64,000 nucleotides of DNA, from NCBI RefSeq assembly GCF_900116005.1, contig NZ_FOYI01000001.1:434001-498000 (forward strand). Reading direction: 5' to 3'. The position numbers and the translations under genes are program-made. The notes below the pieces were generated by a model. It was given only the letters and a program-made list of their open reading frames with translations. It did no database searches and was not told the origin of the DNA. Source of the DNA: Poseidonocella sedimentorum. GTDB taxonomy: Bacteria > Pseudomonadota > Alphaproteobacteria > Rhodobacterales > Rhodobacteraceae. How positions within the stretch are numbered: position 1 is the first letter of the stretch; the number at the start of each line of letters is the position of its first letter. This document shows, piece by piece, positions 40,101 to 46,457 of the stretch.

Positions 40101-40897
40101 GCCTGCGCGGCGTCCAGCGCCGCCTGGACCTTGGGCGTGATCGCATCTTCCAACGTCTTGAGCGGGGCCTCCAGCACGCCGAGCACATCGAGAATTTGCT
40201 TCATCTCTCCAGATAGCCTGACCACCGCGTCAAGCTTTCCGAAGCCGTCATTGTGATCGAGCAACGTCTTGAGCGGCTTGATCGCATCGGACGCCTCATC
40301 GTAATAGCCGTTGATCTCTTCCATGAAGCGATTGGCGGGGATCACCGCAATGTTGAGGCAATGTTCGAGGTCATCGGCGGTGCCGCGGGTGACGAGTTCG
40401 TCTTCTTCGAGCGCACGCAGCCCGACGAGCGCCGACTGAACCTGCTGCGCCCCGTCCTCCACCGTGCCGAGCCTGTCGGACGCATCGCCCAGCTTGTCTT
40501 CGGTCTTCTTCAGCCCTTCTTTCAGCTTCCGCAGGGTCTCGCGGATCGGCTCCACCCGATCGGCGATCTGGCCGGAGGTTTTCTCGATCTTTTTCGTGGC
40601 GTCTCCCAGAGAGTCGAAGACTTTTTCCAACACCGACGCCGGCCGCGACACCGGCGGAATCTTGGTCGCGATCTTGGCGACTTTCTCAAGCGTCTCCAGA
40701 ATGTTTGAAATTCGGTCGGCATCTTTTTCGACCTGTTTGAAAATCCCCAATGCATCGCGAACGTCAATCGTGAGCTCCTTTGCGTCAATGACACAGCCCT
40801 GAAGTTCGTCGACATTTGCTTGGGTTTCTTGAAGGTTTTCGTCCGCGAAACGGTCAAATTGACCCTCCGAGGAGTGACTTGCTCCCGCACTCGCCAT
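34139..40897 (-). CDS. giant RTX calcium-binding secreted protein with cadherin-like domain
   Basis: A 2252-residue protein, very acidic. Residues 1 to about 420 are helical and coiled-coil prone, without a signal peptide. From about 420 to 1780 there are many RTX nonapeptide arrays (pattern GGxGxDxLx, e.g. 'GGAGDDVLFGQGGADVLDGG'), broken by beta-rich insertions. A cadherin-like segment follows at about 2020-2150 ('FVAEENQTSVGRVEATDPDG'), then a last RTX-like end ('YYGNGGSDTFVFGS'). Such proteins leave through a type I secretion system by a C-terminal signal and fold on binding calcium outside. No secretion genes are in the window. The ATG at 40897 has GGGAG seven bases upstream. Adhesin, biofilm or toxin-like roles are possible. 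Confidence 0.88.
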   Translation of the reverse strand: MASAGASHSSEGQFDRFADENLQETQANVDELQGCVIDAKELTIDVRDALGIFKQVEKDADRISNILETLEKVAKIATKIPPVSRPASVLEKVFDSLGDATKKIEKTSGQIADRVEPIRETLRKLKEGLKKTEDKLGDASDRLGTVEDGAQQVQSALVGLRALEEDELVTRGTADDLEHCLNIAVIPANRFMEEINGYYDEASDAIKPLKTLLDHNDGFGKLDAVVRLSGEMKQILDVLGVLEAPLKTLEDAITPKVQAALDAAQAVYDSIVAPVVDPIIEQLGIDALISSVSKELDALLPDVGILTSANGLISDIEAEIPDFKGLSEPEIEAKINADYKIDNVISGFDLDAPEPGAVSAPLPFAPEPYGDLASPDLFSPLSAIAADFGIDVDKLRGKSEFWDQATQKLDKTAGEAGGVVLGGAEDDRIERRSNDQIDVILGGAGQDILTRDVADDANDTVYDVFVGGAGDDTLRAKGMVVVSYAGLISSYRFEKGDDGETLTIEDLNIDGGVDEGFDTVTFDERTMLSFDGYQVKAKVFHDSLINVGSGPDLSGTGGIDFIFGDERDNELRGRGGDDLLVGRRGEDRLFGGKGDDYLDGGKDIDLLDGGEGIDTADLRSGDPGQTSSGVHVFLGETPFDADGNRTAEMVAIGFFPTDVIVDVENLIGLDDTARRDLLFGSMNSSETIQGRAGNDLIRSSGGDGSVLDGGEDNDTIIMDSGSDTAIGGAGSDVFYGVLQTGEDSPDTGNKIDGGRDGRLNFADVLSYAPDIENASRIIDQNPDPDAVHATEGAFAKLNIQQSMLGGHVVVNTAEATVTRVVGDRSVMDEYRNIEAIIASMGDDEIIVNGPTTLTEIHGHDGDDVFRAGPGGAIEGGVDLTLVGPTLYGGKGANRFILKSLFEIHADSDHPDEEAYDVLDLSTTTGLAWWMTGSHLSVVDADADQDEDAEGPVWVTVSGIEHVIGGSRNDVFVNNVRALIVEGGKGDDTLRDLNDDSSIEFHGDEGNDELVTGGSDGDKLFGGSGNDILDLSLGGAWEVAEGGSGNDIIFIGESSARLIVYGGSKGASGELTDEAEQTDDASANSAFTDTISFSGGQAGVFTGTKGVIVDLEDTDHNDNTEGAAQYHQYFGIENVIGSNLDDEIYGDGNDNVLMGYYDLYGGGSDLLVGRGGDDTLVANGSAGQQSLYGGAGDDILFASISSAGSDVLPDVVDGGVSGLAAGMTSPFQDGKLVGDVVSFAAERPDITGRTVIAPALMGSLTLSLAEGTAVLDQGSGHKRTYALTSIEHVIGGPNDDLITGDAGVNFLSGGAGDDVLFGQGGADVLDGGDGDDVVNGGNGNDTLRGSAGTDLLAGSNQSDTVDFSANNRGIIVRAEDAGTVEGDGSHAGEAYEATVSSTWLADDGTVQTALSYVRNVEAFIGSTGDDLFHAASTEDNFDGNDGFDMLDFSGSGVEITLKGSAAAQVSGGTAAGGIYVNFEGVSGTDEGDALTGDHAANLLRGRGGDDTLAGAGGDDELIGGAGGDHLDGGEGSDLAAFDGDVGVEVNLRAQSASGGEAEGDTLISIENLRGTGARDVLAGDAGANLLDGNGGDDELFGDDGDDVLILGAFGRAQVDGGTGRDTLVLGGTAATVDLRMTAEQDIGESRLLTIDRIANLTTGAGDDFVEGHGGANTIRLGAGDDRAKGRAGDDALFGDAGDDLLQGGHGNDTVDGGAGDDNLHGGAGVDRLFGGEGDDKLDGGSGDDSLDGGDGNDILNGKAGNDTLTGGLGADRFMIDLAMGGVTTITDFEVGTSILEDDDPENDMVDQIVLAAGQREDLIFTDIDADPATETEAYLRITSELAGMTGEIHVLGARTNDFIASEERQHAGDGTNAAPVLSNTTVSLNPSENTAEIELDELGADADDYDDAASLSYTLASSGSAAAAPVSRLSTFADAPDAPASSFSIAAVPSLPDPDLPPINPPLPVINIDPFELFGGGISIDGTTLTIDYGTALDFLPEGLKGRFELQVQAKDFFHATSNVATLTFEIEGVNDAPEITSLGGFVAEENQTSVGRVEATDPDGTPVLFYALSGGADADLFQIGATSGVLSFKAAPDFEAPGDADGNNLYEIRVQVSDGREASEQTITVAVEDVDEGPGVIELRGTEQRDALQGTDADEVFLGFGGALDRYYGNGGSDTFVFGSELRNGVRERDVIYDFDAENDTILMADHGFSVRDIRTGVLITHGAEGDRIYINGANVDTDSIQIAVGAYDVLV

Positions 40898-40910
40898 CAA
40901 ATTTCTCCCG

Positions 40911-40926
40911 TTAAAATATGGTTAAC
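40911..40926 (-). promoter_or_regulatory. possible CtrA-binding site upstream of the RTX gene
   Basis: TTAA (40911-40914), seven bases, TTAAC (40922-40926) matches the CtrA consensus TTAA-N7-TTAA. It lies immediately upstream of the ribosome-binding site, 14 bases from the ATG. The surroundings are AT-rich, so a chance match is possible. Confidence 0.4.
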
Positions 40927-41136
40927 GATAGCTTTGAATCGACGATTCTGTCACAGGAATTTTTGTATTCGCTATAAAATCAATTATTGGAATTTATAGC
41001 TCAAAGCGATTTGGCATCACTGCCGAAACCATTTGCCAAACCTTCCCTACACCCCGATCCACCACAGCGAATTGCAAGTGATGCGCCGCAGAGAATTCGC
41101 ACGCGCGGCAATGATCCATCGCCTCGATCGATCCCG

Positions 41137-42393
41137 CTACTGCGGGTCCGCCACCTTCTCCAACGACTCGGTTTCAAGCGTGCCAAGGAAGGCGACAAGA
41201 TCGTCAATTTCGCGCTCGCTCAGTGTTGCCGCCACAGGGTAGTCTCGCGCCCACAAACCAATTCGACGGGCAAGTTGCTCTCTGTCATCAGCTGTTGACC
41301 CATCATTTGAGAAAAAAGCGAGGGGGTCGAAGTGGTAGACGATGGCGTCGCGCAGTTTTGCCACGGAGCCCGAGTGAGAGTATGGAGCAGTCCTTGTCAC
41401 ATTGATCAGCGGTGGTGTCCGGAAGGCAAAGAGGTCATCGGGGTTTTGGGTGACGTTATATCGGCCGTAGTCGACTCCAAACCCGTTTGCACCGAAACCG
41501 AATTGAGGGAACGCAATCGTGTGGAAGTCCAGATCGCTGAAATACGGGCCCGAGTGACACAAAGCGCATTGACCCTTGCCGTAAAAAAGCACTCCTCCGC
41601 GAAGCTCTTCTGATGTCAAAGGTGCGGCGTGGAATACAAATGCATGGAATCGTGAGGTGCCAAGGCGGAAGTTTCTGGCGATGAAGCTTGCCAACGCAGC
41701 GGCCACATCGGTGTAGTCAATATCTGTTTCGGCCTGTTCCGAACGAGTGGCAAGTTGAGCAATGAGATCTGAACGCTCGCGCAATCGGGAAACGATGGTA
41801 TCGGCGTAGGCCGCGGCAGCGCTCGTACTTTCCTGTTCGTATTGTGCGAAGCGCGAGTCGCGGTCAAAAACCATTTCGCCGAGTTGAAGGGGCGGCAGGT
41901 GCGCCGCAACGGTCAGCGGATCATCGTCTGGCGCTGCCGCTCCGTATTGCGATTGGATTTCTCCGCTCTGGAGTTTCTCGACCCTGCCATCCCAGAACAA
42001 AGTGTCGAACCCCTTTCCCCCACGGCCCCAAAGCGGAAGCGTATTGCGTGGCTGCGGGTCACCGCCCAGTCGGACACGTTCTGCGCCAAAAGATCGACCT
42101 TCGACGCCGATGGCCACAGGCAAACCATCGGCACTACCGAAACGATCGAGGTGGCAGGAGGCGCAAGCCGTATCGACATTGCTCGACAGGAGCGTGCTCT
42201 CGAAGAGCTCTTTGCCAATCGCGGCAAGGACAGGATCGACGTCTCGCCAAGTTTCTTCCGCCGGAACCAACCCGAAATCAAGCGCATAGCTGCGCAGCAT
42301 ACGCTCGCGCAAGGTCTCTGTGGCTGAGGTGTTAGGCGCGGCCAAGAGCACGATCGTGACGGCCGCGGCCAGCCGGTCAATACCGAAATTCAT
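41137..42393 (-). CDS. diheme cytochrome c peroxidase/MauG-like protein of the His-Xaa-Ser locus
   Basis: A 418-residue periplasmic protein. Signal peptide at about residues 1-24; two c-type heme motifs, CASCH near residue 78 and CALCH near residue 280, as in the CcpA/MauG family. MauG-like proteins carry out long-range oxidations that create protein-derived quinone cofactors; members of this family recur beside hxs genes. Its ATG overlaps the preceding small gene by 17 bases, so it is the last gene of the hxs operon. Likely substrate: the His-Xaa-Ser repeat protein (inference). Confidence 0.85.
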   Translation of the reverse strand: MNFGIDRLAAAVTIVLLAAPNTSATETLRERMLRSYALDFGLVPAEETWRDVDPVLAAIGKELFESTLLSSNVDTACASCHLDRFGSADGLPVAIGVEGRSFGAERVRLGGDPQPRNTLPLWGRGGKGFDTLFWDGRVEKLQSGEIQSQYGAAAPDDDPLTVAAHLPPLQLGEMVFDRDSRFAQYEQESTSAAAAYADTIVSRLRERSDLIAQLATRSEQAETDIDYTDVAAALASFIARNFRLGTSRFHAFVFHAAPLTSEELRGGVLFYGKGQCALCHSGPYFSDLDFHTIAFPQFGFGANGFGVDYGRYNVTQNPDDLFAFRTPPLINVTRTAPYSHSGSVAKLRDAIVYHFDPLAFFSNDGSTADDREQLARRIGLWARDYPVAATLSEREIDDLVAFLGTLETESLEKVADPQ

Positions 42394-42775
42394 GAGTCTC
42401 TACCACCAGCTGCAGGTCGCTCGCGCGAGCCTCTGCAAAGCTCAGTGTCAGCTCGCTGAGCGCATTCTCGTCAAGTCCGATTCTTATTAGGCGCTTGCGG
42501 AGGAGATCGTAGTCCTGACAGGCTAGAAGCCCAAGTTCGGCGCTCCTCACCGCGCGGACTGCTGTTTCAGACGGCTCCAAGTCCAGTCGGTTTTTCGCGA
42601 TCAAATGGGTCCTCATGGCCGCATCGCAGGAGGCCGTGAGCTCGTAGAATTGTTTCCGGAACAGGCTTTGCACGCCCCACTGGAACACGGGTTGGCCGAG
42701 CCAGGCAATCATGAGGCCAAGTGTCAGGCCACAAAGAAAGAGCAGTACGTTAATTCGCTTGTATACCGAAGACAT
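42377..42775 (-). CDS. small membrane protein of the His-Xaa-Ser system (TIGR03982-like)
   Basis: A 132-residue protein with one N-terminal membrane helix (about residues 9-28, 'VLLFLCGLTLGLMIAWLG'). The rest is helical, with two Cys residues in 'TASCDAA' and 'LLACQDYD' that could form a disulfide. It lies between hxsA and the diheme gene and overlaps both (26 and 17 bases). The size and position match the small His-Xaa-Ser system protein I know as TIGR03982; the assignment is from context and appearance. Function unknown. Confidence 0.65.
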   Translation of the reverse strand: MSSVYKRINVLLFLCGLTLGLMIAWLGQPVFQWGVQSLFRKQFYELTASCDAAMRTHLIAKNRLDLEPSETAVRAVRSAELGLLACQDYDLLRKRLIRIGLDENALSELTLSFAEARASDLQLVVETHEFRY

Positions 42776-43283
42776 CCAGAACCTTTGGTGTGATCGTTCC
42801 AGTGACTTCGAAGCCGTAGTCAGATTGGAACTTCGACAAGGCGGAGCGCGAGCCCGGCCCAATGATGCCATCGATCGCCCCACTGTAGTACCCGTAAGAG
42901 GTCAAGGCGAGTTGCACCTTGCGCGCGATCAGGACGAATTTTTCGGAATTGCCGGGCAGGACCTTCGGCTTTGGCGCCGCTGCGGGTGCTGATGGCAGGA
43001 TCGAACTTGGCGGCGTCGAGGACTGGTTACGCGTCGAGCTGGAACTGCTTGAGCTTGGTGCAGAATACCCTCCGCCGGAGGACGAGCGATGCGACGAATG
43101 AGAACGATGCGAGGAATGGGATCGATGCCCGGCCAACGTGAAGCTGTGTTCCAGCCGCAAACGTTCGGCGAATTGGTGAAGCAATTCTGTATCGACGGCA
43201 GGCGTTTCCACCGCGACGGCACGAACATTCGTTGGCGCCAAGAAGCCCGCGGCGAGCAGGGAAGGGATCACGAAACGTGGCAT
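42750..43283 (-). CDS. hxsA: His-Xaa-Ser repeat protein
   Basis: A 177-residue exported protein and the presumed target of the hxs enzymes. Signal peptide at about residues 1-22. Residues 53-67 are five tandem His-Xaa-Ser triplets (HRS HSS HRS HSS HRS), followed by a Gly/Ser/Tyr-rich linker. The C-terminal 65 residues resemble a peptidoglycan-binding domain ('YGYYSGAIDGIIGPGSRSAL'). In known hxs loci the repeat is thought to be modified by radical SAM enzymes; the product is not characterised. Overlaps hxsC by 16 bases. Confidence 0.85.
   Translation of the reverse strand: MPRFVIPSLLAAGFLAPTNVRAVAVETPAVDTELLHQFAERLRLEHSFTLAGHRSHSSHRSHSSHRSSSGGGYSAPSSSSSSSTRNQSSTPPSSILPSAPAAAPKPKVLPGNSEKFVLIARKVQLALTSYGYYSGAIDGIIGPGSRSALSKFQSDYGFEVTGTITPKVLDVFGIQAN
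43083..43127 (-). repeat. tandem His-Xaa-Ser codon repeat
   Basis: Five nine-base units encode HRS/HSS triplets alternately in hxsA. The bases follow the pattern CAT/CAC-CGC/TCA/TCG-TCC/TCT, so the repeat is conserved more in protein than in DNA. Confidence 0.8.
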
Positions 43284-44365
43284 AACGGCTCCATTCTTGC
43301 GAAGGTCTGATCACGGGGCTGCCAGGCAAAAACACCGCTGCAGTCCTCGCGGCGGACACATCCTTCGCAGCTTTGATAATACTTTTGCTTCCAGTCGGAG
43401 ATCGTCCTGGGCGCCAAGTTTCGCAGGATGGGCGGAAGGGTGCAAAGGGGCATGTTGTAAAGGATGCAGCTCACCCCGTGCTGTTCGGCTGCCGCGACCG
43501 CTGCGATCAGGGGTTCGGGGTCGAGCGAGTGATCGTAGAAGATTTCGGCCCAGTTCTTCCGGGCGAATCCGATATATTCGAGCTGCATCACGGCCCAATG
43601 GGCGATATCGGGTATCGACCATGCGAGCAGATGTGCGAGCTTCGAGAGCTGGTCCAGATTTTGACGCATCACGATCGTGCGTATCTCAACCTCCGCGCCC
43701 GCTTCCAGAAGCAGTGCGATGCCGTCGAGGGCCGCCGCAAAGGCACCGGGTTTTCCGACGATGCGATCGTGGACTTCCGGTTCCGCGGCGTAGAGGGGCA
43801 CGGCAACTTTCATGCGCCCGTGCGGCAAGGCTGCGAGGCGCGGCGCATCCCGGGCAGTCAGGTGCTGTGCGTTTGTGAGCAGGTGAAATCCGATGTCCGG
43901 ACGTGCGAGCGCGGCAGTGTCAATCAGATCAAAGAGAGGCGCTTTGTAGAGCAGTGGTTCACCGCCCGAAATGCCGATCACCGCGTCGGGCGCAGCAAAG
44001 GGAAGGGCGCGCTGATAGACATCAAACAGGTCGAGTTCGTAGTCCTTCGGCGGCTGAGAACACATGACGCAGCGCTGATCGCATCTTTCGGTGATCAGCA
44101 AGGTGTTGTGCGGAGACTGGCGCCGCAGGATGCGCTCACCCACGCCCCGATGCGGATTGACCAGGACCACGTCGCCGATCAGCGCCTGCGGATCCTGTGT
44201 ATGCACCTCAAAGGTGTGACGGCCATGCTGAAACCAGCCAACTCCGGGTTCTTCATAGATCAACCCGCAAGCGGGAACCTCGCCGTCTGCGGCATCCGCT
44301 TCCAGCCGGATGAGGAGCGGAAGTTCTTCGGGAAAGGCCGGGATCGCGACTTTCGTGCTATACAT
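43268..44365 (-). CDS. hxsC: radical SAM protein HxsC of the His-Xaa-Ser system
   Basis: A 365-residue radical SAM enzyme. The iron-sulfur motif CxxxCxxC is 'CDQRCVMC' (about residues 96-103), with 'GISGGEPLLY' as the SAM-binding GGE motif. A cysteine group at the C-terminus ('SCEGCVRREDC') suggests an auxiliary cluster. I chose the ATG at 44365, overlapping the hxsB stop by eight bases; an in-frame start at 44407 is also possible. Expected role: modification of HxsA together with HxsB (family knowledge; chemistry unknown). Confidence 0.85.
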   Translation of the reverse strand: MYSTKVAIPAFPEELPLLIRLEADAADGEVPACGLIYEEPGVGWFQHGRHTFEVHTQDPQALIGDVVLVNPHRGVGERILRRQSPHNTLLITERCDQRCVMCSQPPKDYELDLFDVYQRALPFAAPDAVIGISGGEPLLYKAPLFDLIDTAALARPDIGFHLLTNAQHLTARDAPRLAALPHGRMKVAVPLYAAEPEVHDRIVGKPGAFAAALDGIALLLEAGAEVEIRTIVMRQNLDQLSKLAHLLAWSIPDIAHWAVMQLEYIGFARKNWAEIFYDHSLDPEPLIAAVAAAEQHGVSCILYNMPLCTLPPILRNLAPRTISDWKQKYYQSCEGCVRREDCSGVFAWQPRDQTFARMEPLCHVS

Positions 44366-45725
44366 GAGCCGGCCTGTAGGCTGCGGGGTCAATCGCCTTG
44401 AGGCCACACATGCGCGCGATCACGTCGAGTTCAGCCGCTTCGGCCGTGACGAGTTTACGCATCACGTGGTCGAAGATGGCCATATGCCGCTGGCAGTGCC
44501 GGGTCCGATGCCGGGGGACGTCGATCCTGCCATATCGCGAGATGTCATCCACAAGGTCTCTGCCGCATACCGCTTGATAGACGCAGTTTCCGCATTCGGG
44601 ATCGGTCCGGTTGTCGGCATGAATGTTGAGTTGAGCGATCTTGGCGAGATCAAGCCCGGTCGAGACATGCCCGATCCGAAGGTCGATCTGCCCGGTACGG
44701 AACAGCATCCGCGCTTCGTCGGTGGGGAAGATATCTCCACGCTCCCCGACAACCAGATAGTCTCGGCCAAGAGGCGCAGGATTGCGCAGGTCTACATGTT
44801 CATCGCGCCGTGGATCGAGCACGCGACGGAGCAGATAGCTGAAGTAGTATTCGCCCAATGTGATCTGGTGCCGGAGATTGTCCTCTATCAGCTGATCGAT
44901 GAAGGCGAGATAATACTGATCCCATTGCGCATCCTCACGGACGCCGCCGAACTTCTTCCGGGCGAAACCCTGGTAATTGACCGGGCGCAGGAACAAGGTT
45001 CTGATATCCAACTCTCGCATTTCTGCGATCACCTCCTTCGGATCGGGAGGGTTAGCGGGGTCCAGTGTTGAAGTCAGACTGACCCGGTCGGATCCGAAGG
45101 CGTCGAGGGCACGACGTAGGTTTTCGCGAAAAACGGAGGTGGCGGTCGGGCTTTGTGTCCGATGCCGTTGATGCGCGGCCCAGGTGCCATCAAAAGAGGT
45201 ACTGATCAGAACATCCGGTTGCGCAAGCAGCGACCAGGCGTCTTCTCCCACGACCTGGAGGTTTGTGCATATGACCGTGCGCGTTTCGCGCCCGGCGTCG
45301 GACAGGCGCTGCCGCAGGGCGCGAATGAGGTCTGTCCGCAGCAGAGGCTCGCCGCCCTGGAACTCCAGAGTCAGCTCTGTCGCAGGGCTTTGCAGGATAA
45401 GTGCGGTGACTTCGTCCAGGACGGTGTCGTCCCAATCGAATCCTGTCGCGCGCTCTGCAACGCGGGATACCTGACAGTAATCGCACATGAGATTGCACCG
45501 CAGGGTCGGCACCAGAATGAAATAGTTCGCCACGGACGCACGCGCATGTTGACGCGCCGCCATGCGGGCGGTGTTGACCGCGGCCAGGCGAGACGCGAGG
45601 ACCTCGCTCATCGCAACCTGCTTGGTATTGCCGGCCAGCACAGGTCGACCGAAATCGCCTTTCTCAATGGCTATACCTGGCGCGATAGCGCGAGTACGGG
45701 GCGGAGACAATGACACGCGATCCAA
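44358..45725 (-). CDS. hxsB: radical SAM protein HxsB of the His-Xaa-Ser system
   Basis: A 455-residue radical SAM/SPASM enzyme. CxxxCxxC is 'CNLMCDYC', the GGE motif is 'EFQGGEPLLR', and the C-terminal SPASM cysteines are in 'DPECGNCVYQAVCG'. First gene of the five-gene hxs operon. The start is uncertain: a TTG at 45725, a GTG at 45716 (with CAGG nine bases upstream) or a later ATG are possible; the N-terminal part before 'FILVPTLRC' is less conserved. An AT-rich promoter-like stretch (TATAGT, minus strand 45757-45752) lies upstream. The usual first partner HxsD is not visible. Confidence 0.85.
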   Translation of the reverse strand: MDRVSLSPPRTRAIAPGIAIEKGDFGRPVLAGNTKQVAMSEVLASRLAAVNTARMAARQHARASVANYFILVPTLRCNLMCDYCQVSRVAERATGFDWDDTVLDEVTALILQSPATELTLEFQGGEPLLRTDLIRALRQRLSDAGRETRTVICTNLQVVGEDAWSLLAQPDVLISTSFDGTWAAHQRHRTQSPTATSVFRENLRRALDAFGSDRVSLTSTLDPANPPDPKEVIAEMRELDIRTLFLRPVNYQGFARKKFGGVREDAQWDQYYLAFIDQLIEDNLRHQITLGEYYFSYLLRRVLDPRRDEHVDLRNPAPLGRDYLVVGERGDIFPTDEARMLFRTGQIDLRIGHVSTGLDLAKIAQLNIHADNRTDPECGNCVYQAVCGRDLVDDISRYGRIDVPRHRTRHCQRHMAIFDHVMRKLVTAEAAELDVIARMCGLKAIDPAAYRPAHV

Positions 45726-45849
45726 CCTGCAGAATGCTCAAAATAATTCAGACTATATAAACATGTTCGGTGATCGCCGCGAACAGAAAAATTCTTGAGA
45801 TCGGCAGAGCAAGCCTTGAGGGGGGGCGGTCCCTAACCACCTGAGACGG

Positions 45850-46296
45850 TCAGGTCAGAATGAATAGCAACCCGCCAATGGCCAAGAGGGAAAGGGTGAG
45901 CACGAGGCCTTTGCCAGCCCCTGGTTCCGGCTCTTTCTCTACGTTTGGCAGCGCCAGCATGATTTGCGCGCGAAGGGCAATTGTTCGCATGCGCTCGTTT
46001 GCCTGTTTCAGATCCAGCGTGGCAACTTGTTGCTGAAGCGCTGGCATGCTCGGGTGCGCGCGGTTGGCAACGGTCGCGTTTGTAGTTGACCGGCCTTTTG
46101 CTGGCGCAGACTTCTGTTTCAGTTTCCGGCGATAGGAAAGACCGGTGCCGGGGATGCCGAGGTTCGCATAGAGTCCGCGTCTGCCAATGTTCACGCTTGC
46201 GCCCCTTGGTCCGATCGTCGTGCTGATACCGGACTTGGAGAAATTAAGCTTGATGCCGGGAAGGACCTGCACCCGACGTCTCAGTCTCAAAGGCAT
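45850..46296 (-). CDS. DUF4236 protein with C-terminal membrane helix
   Basis: A 148-residue protein. The N-terminal 60 residues match the DUF4236 pattern: 'MPLRLRRRVQVLPGIKLNFS', then 'GISTTIGPRGASVNIGRRG' and 'GIPGTGLSYRR'. A basic linker, a helical stretch and a C-terminal membrane segment ('GLVLTLSLLAIGGLLFIL') follow. I chose the ATG at 46296 because the family begins there. Function unknown. It faces away from the MoxR/vWA operon and towards hxs. Confidence 0.8.
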   Translation of the reverse strand: MPLRLRRRVQVLPGIKLNFSKSGISTTIGPRGASVNIGRRGLYANLGIPGTGLSYRRKLKQKSAPAKGRSTTNATVANRAHPSMPALQQQVATLDLKQANERMRTIALRAQIMLALPNVEKEPEPGAGKGLVLTLSLLAIGGLLFILT

Positions 46297-46419
46297 ATGC
46301 GACCTCACTGCACCATCCGACGATATCAAGGTTTCATCGGTTTTGAATTATTGCGGCAAGTGCCTGGGTTGAAAAGAGCCGCGCAATAGAATTTTGTGGC
46401 CGAGAATGATTTCAGAGAC

Positions 46420-46443
46420 AGTCTCGTAGCGAGATCAGTCTCG
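46420..46443. promoter_or_regulatory. repeat/hairpin element before the MoxR/vWA operon
   Basis: AGTCTCG occurs twice (46420-46426 and 46437-46443, period 17). Between them TCTCG-TAG-CGAGA (46422-46434) forms a perfect short hairpin. It ends 14 bases before the first start codon of the operon and could be an operator or an RNA structure affecting translation. Confidence 0.4.
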
Positions 46444-46457
46444 AGAAAGCCGGATTT

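Noticed and set aside
34139-40897. Repetitive DNA that could be taken for a CRISPR array or tandem repeat locus
   Set aside because: The repeats are degenerate codons for RTX nonapeptides inside one open frame; there are no uniform repeats or spacers.
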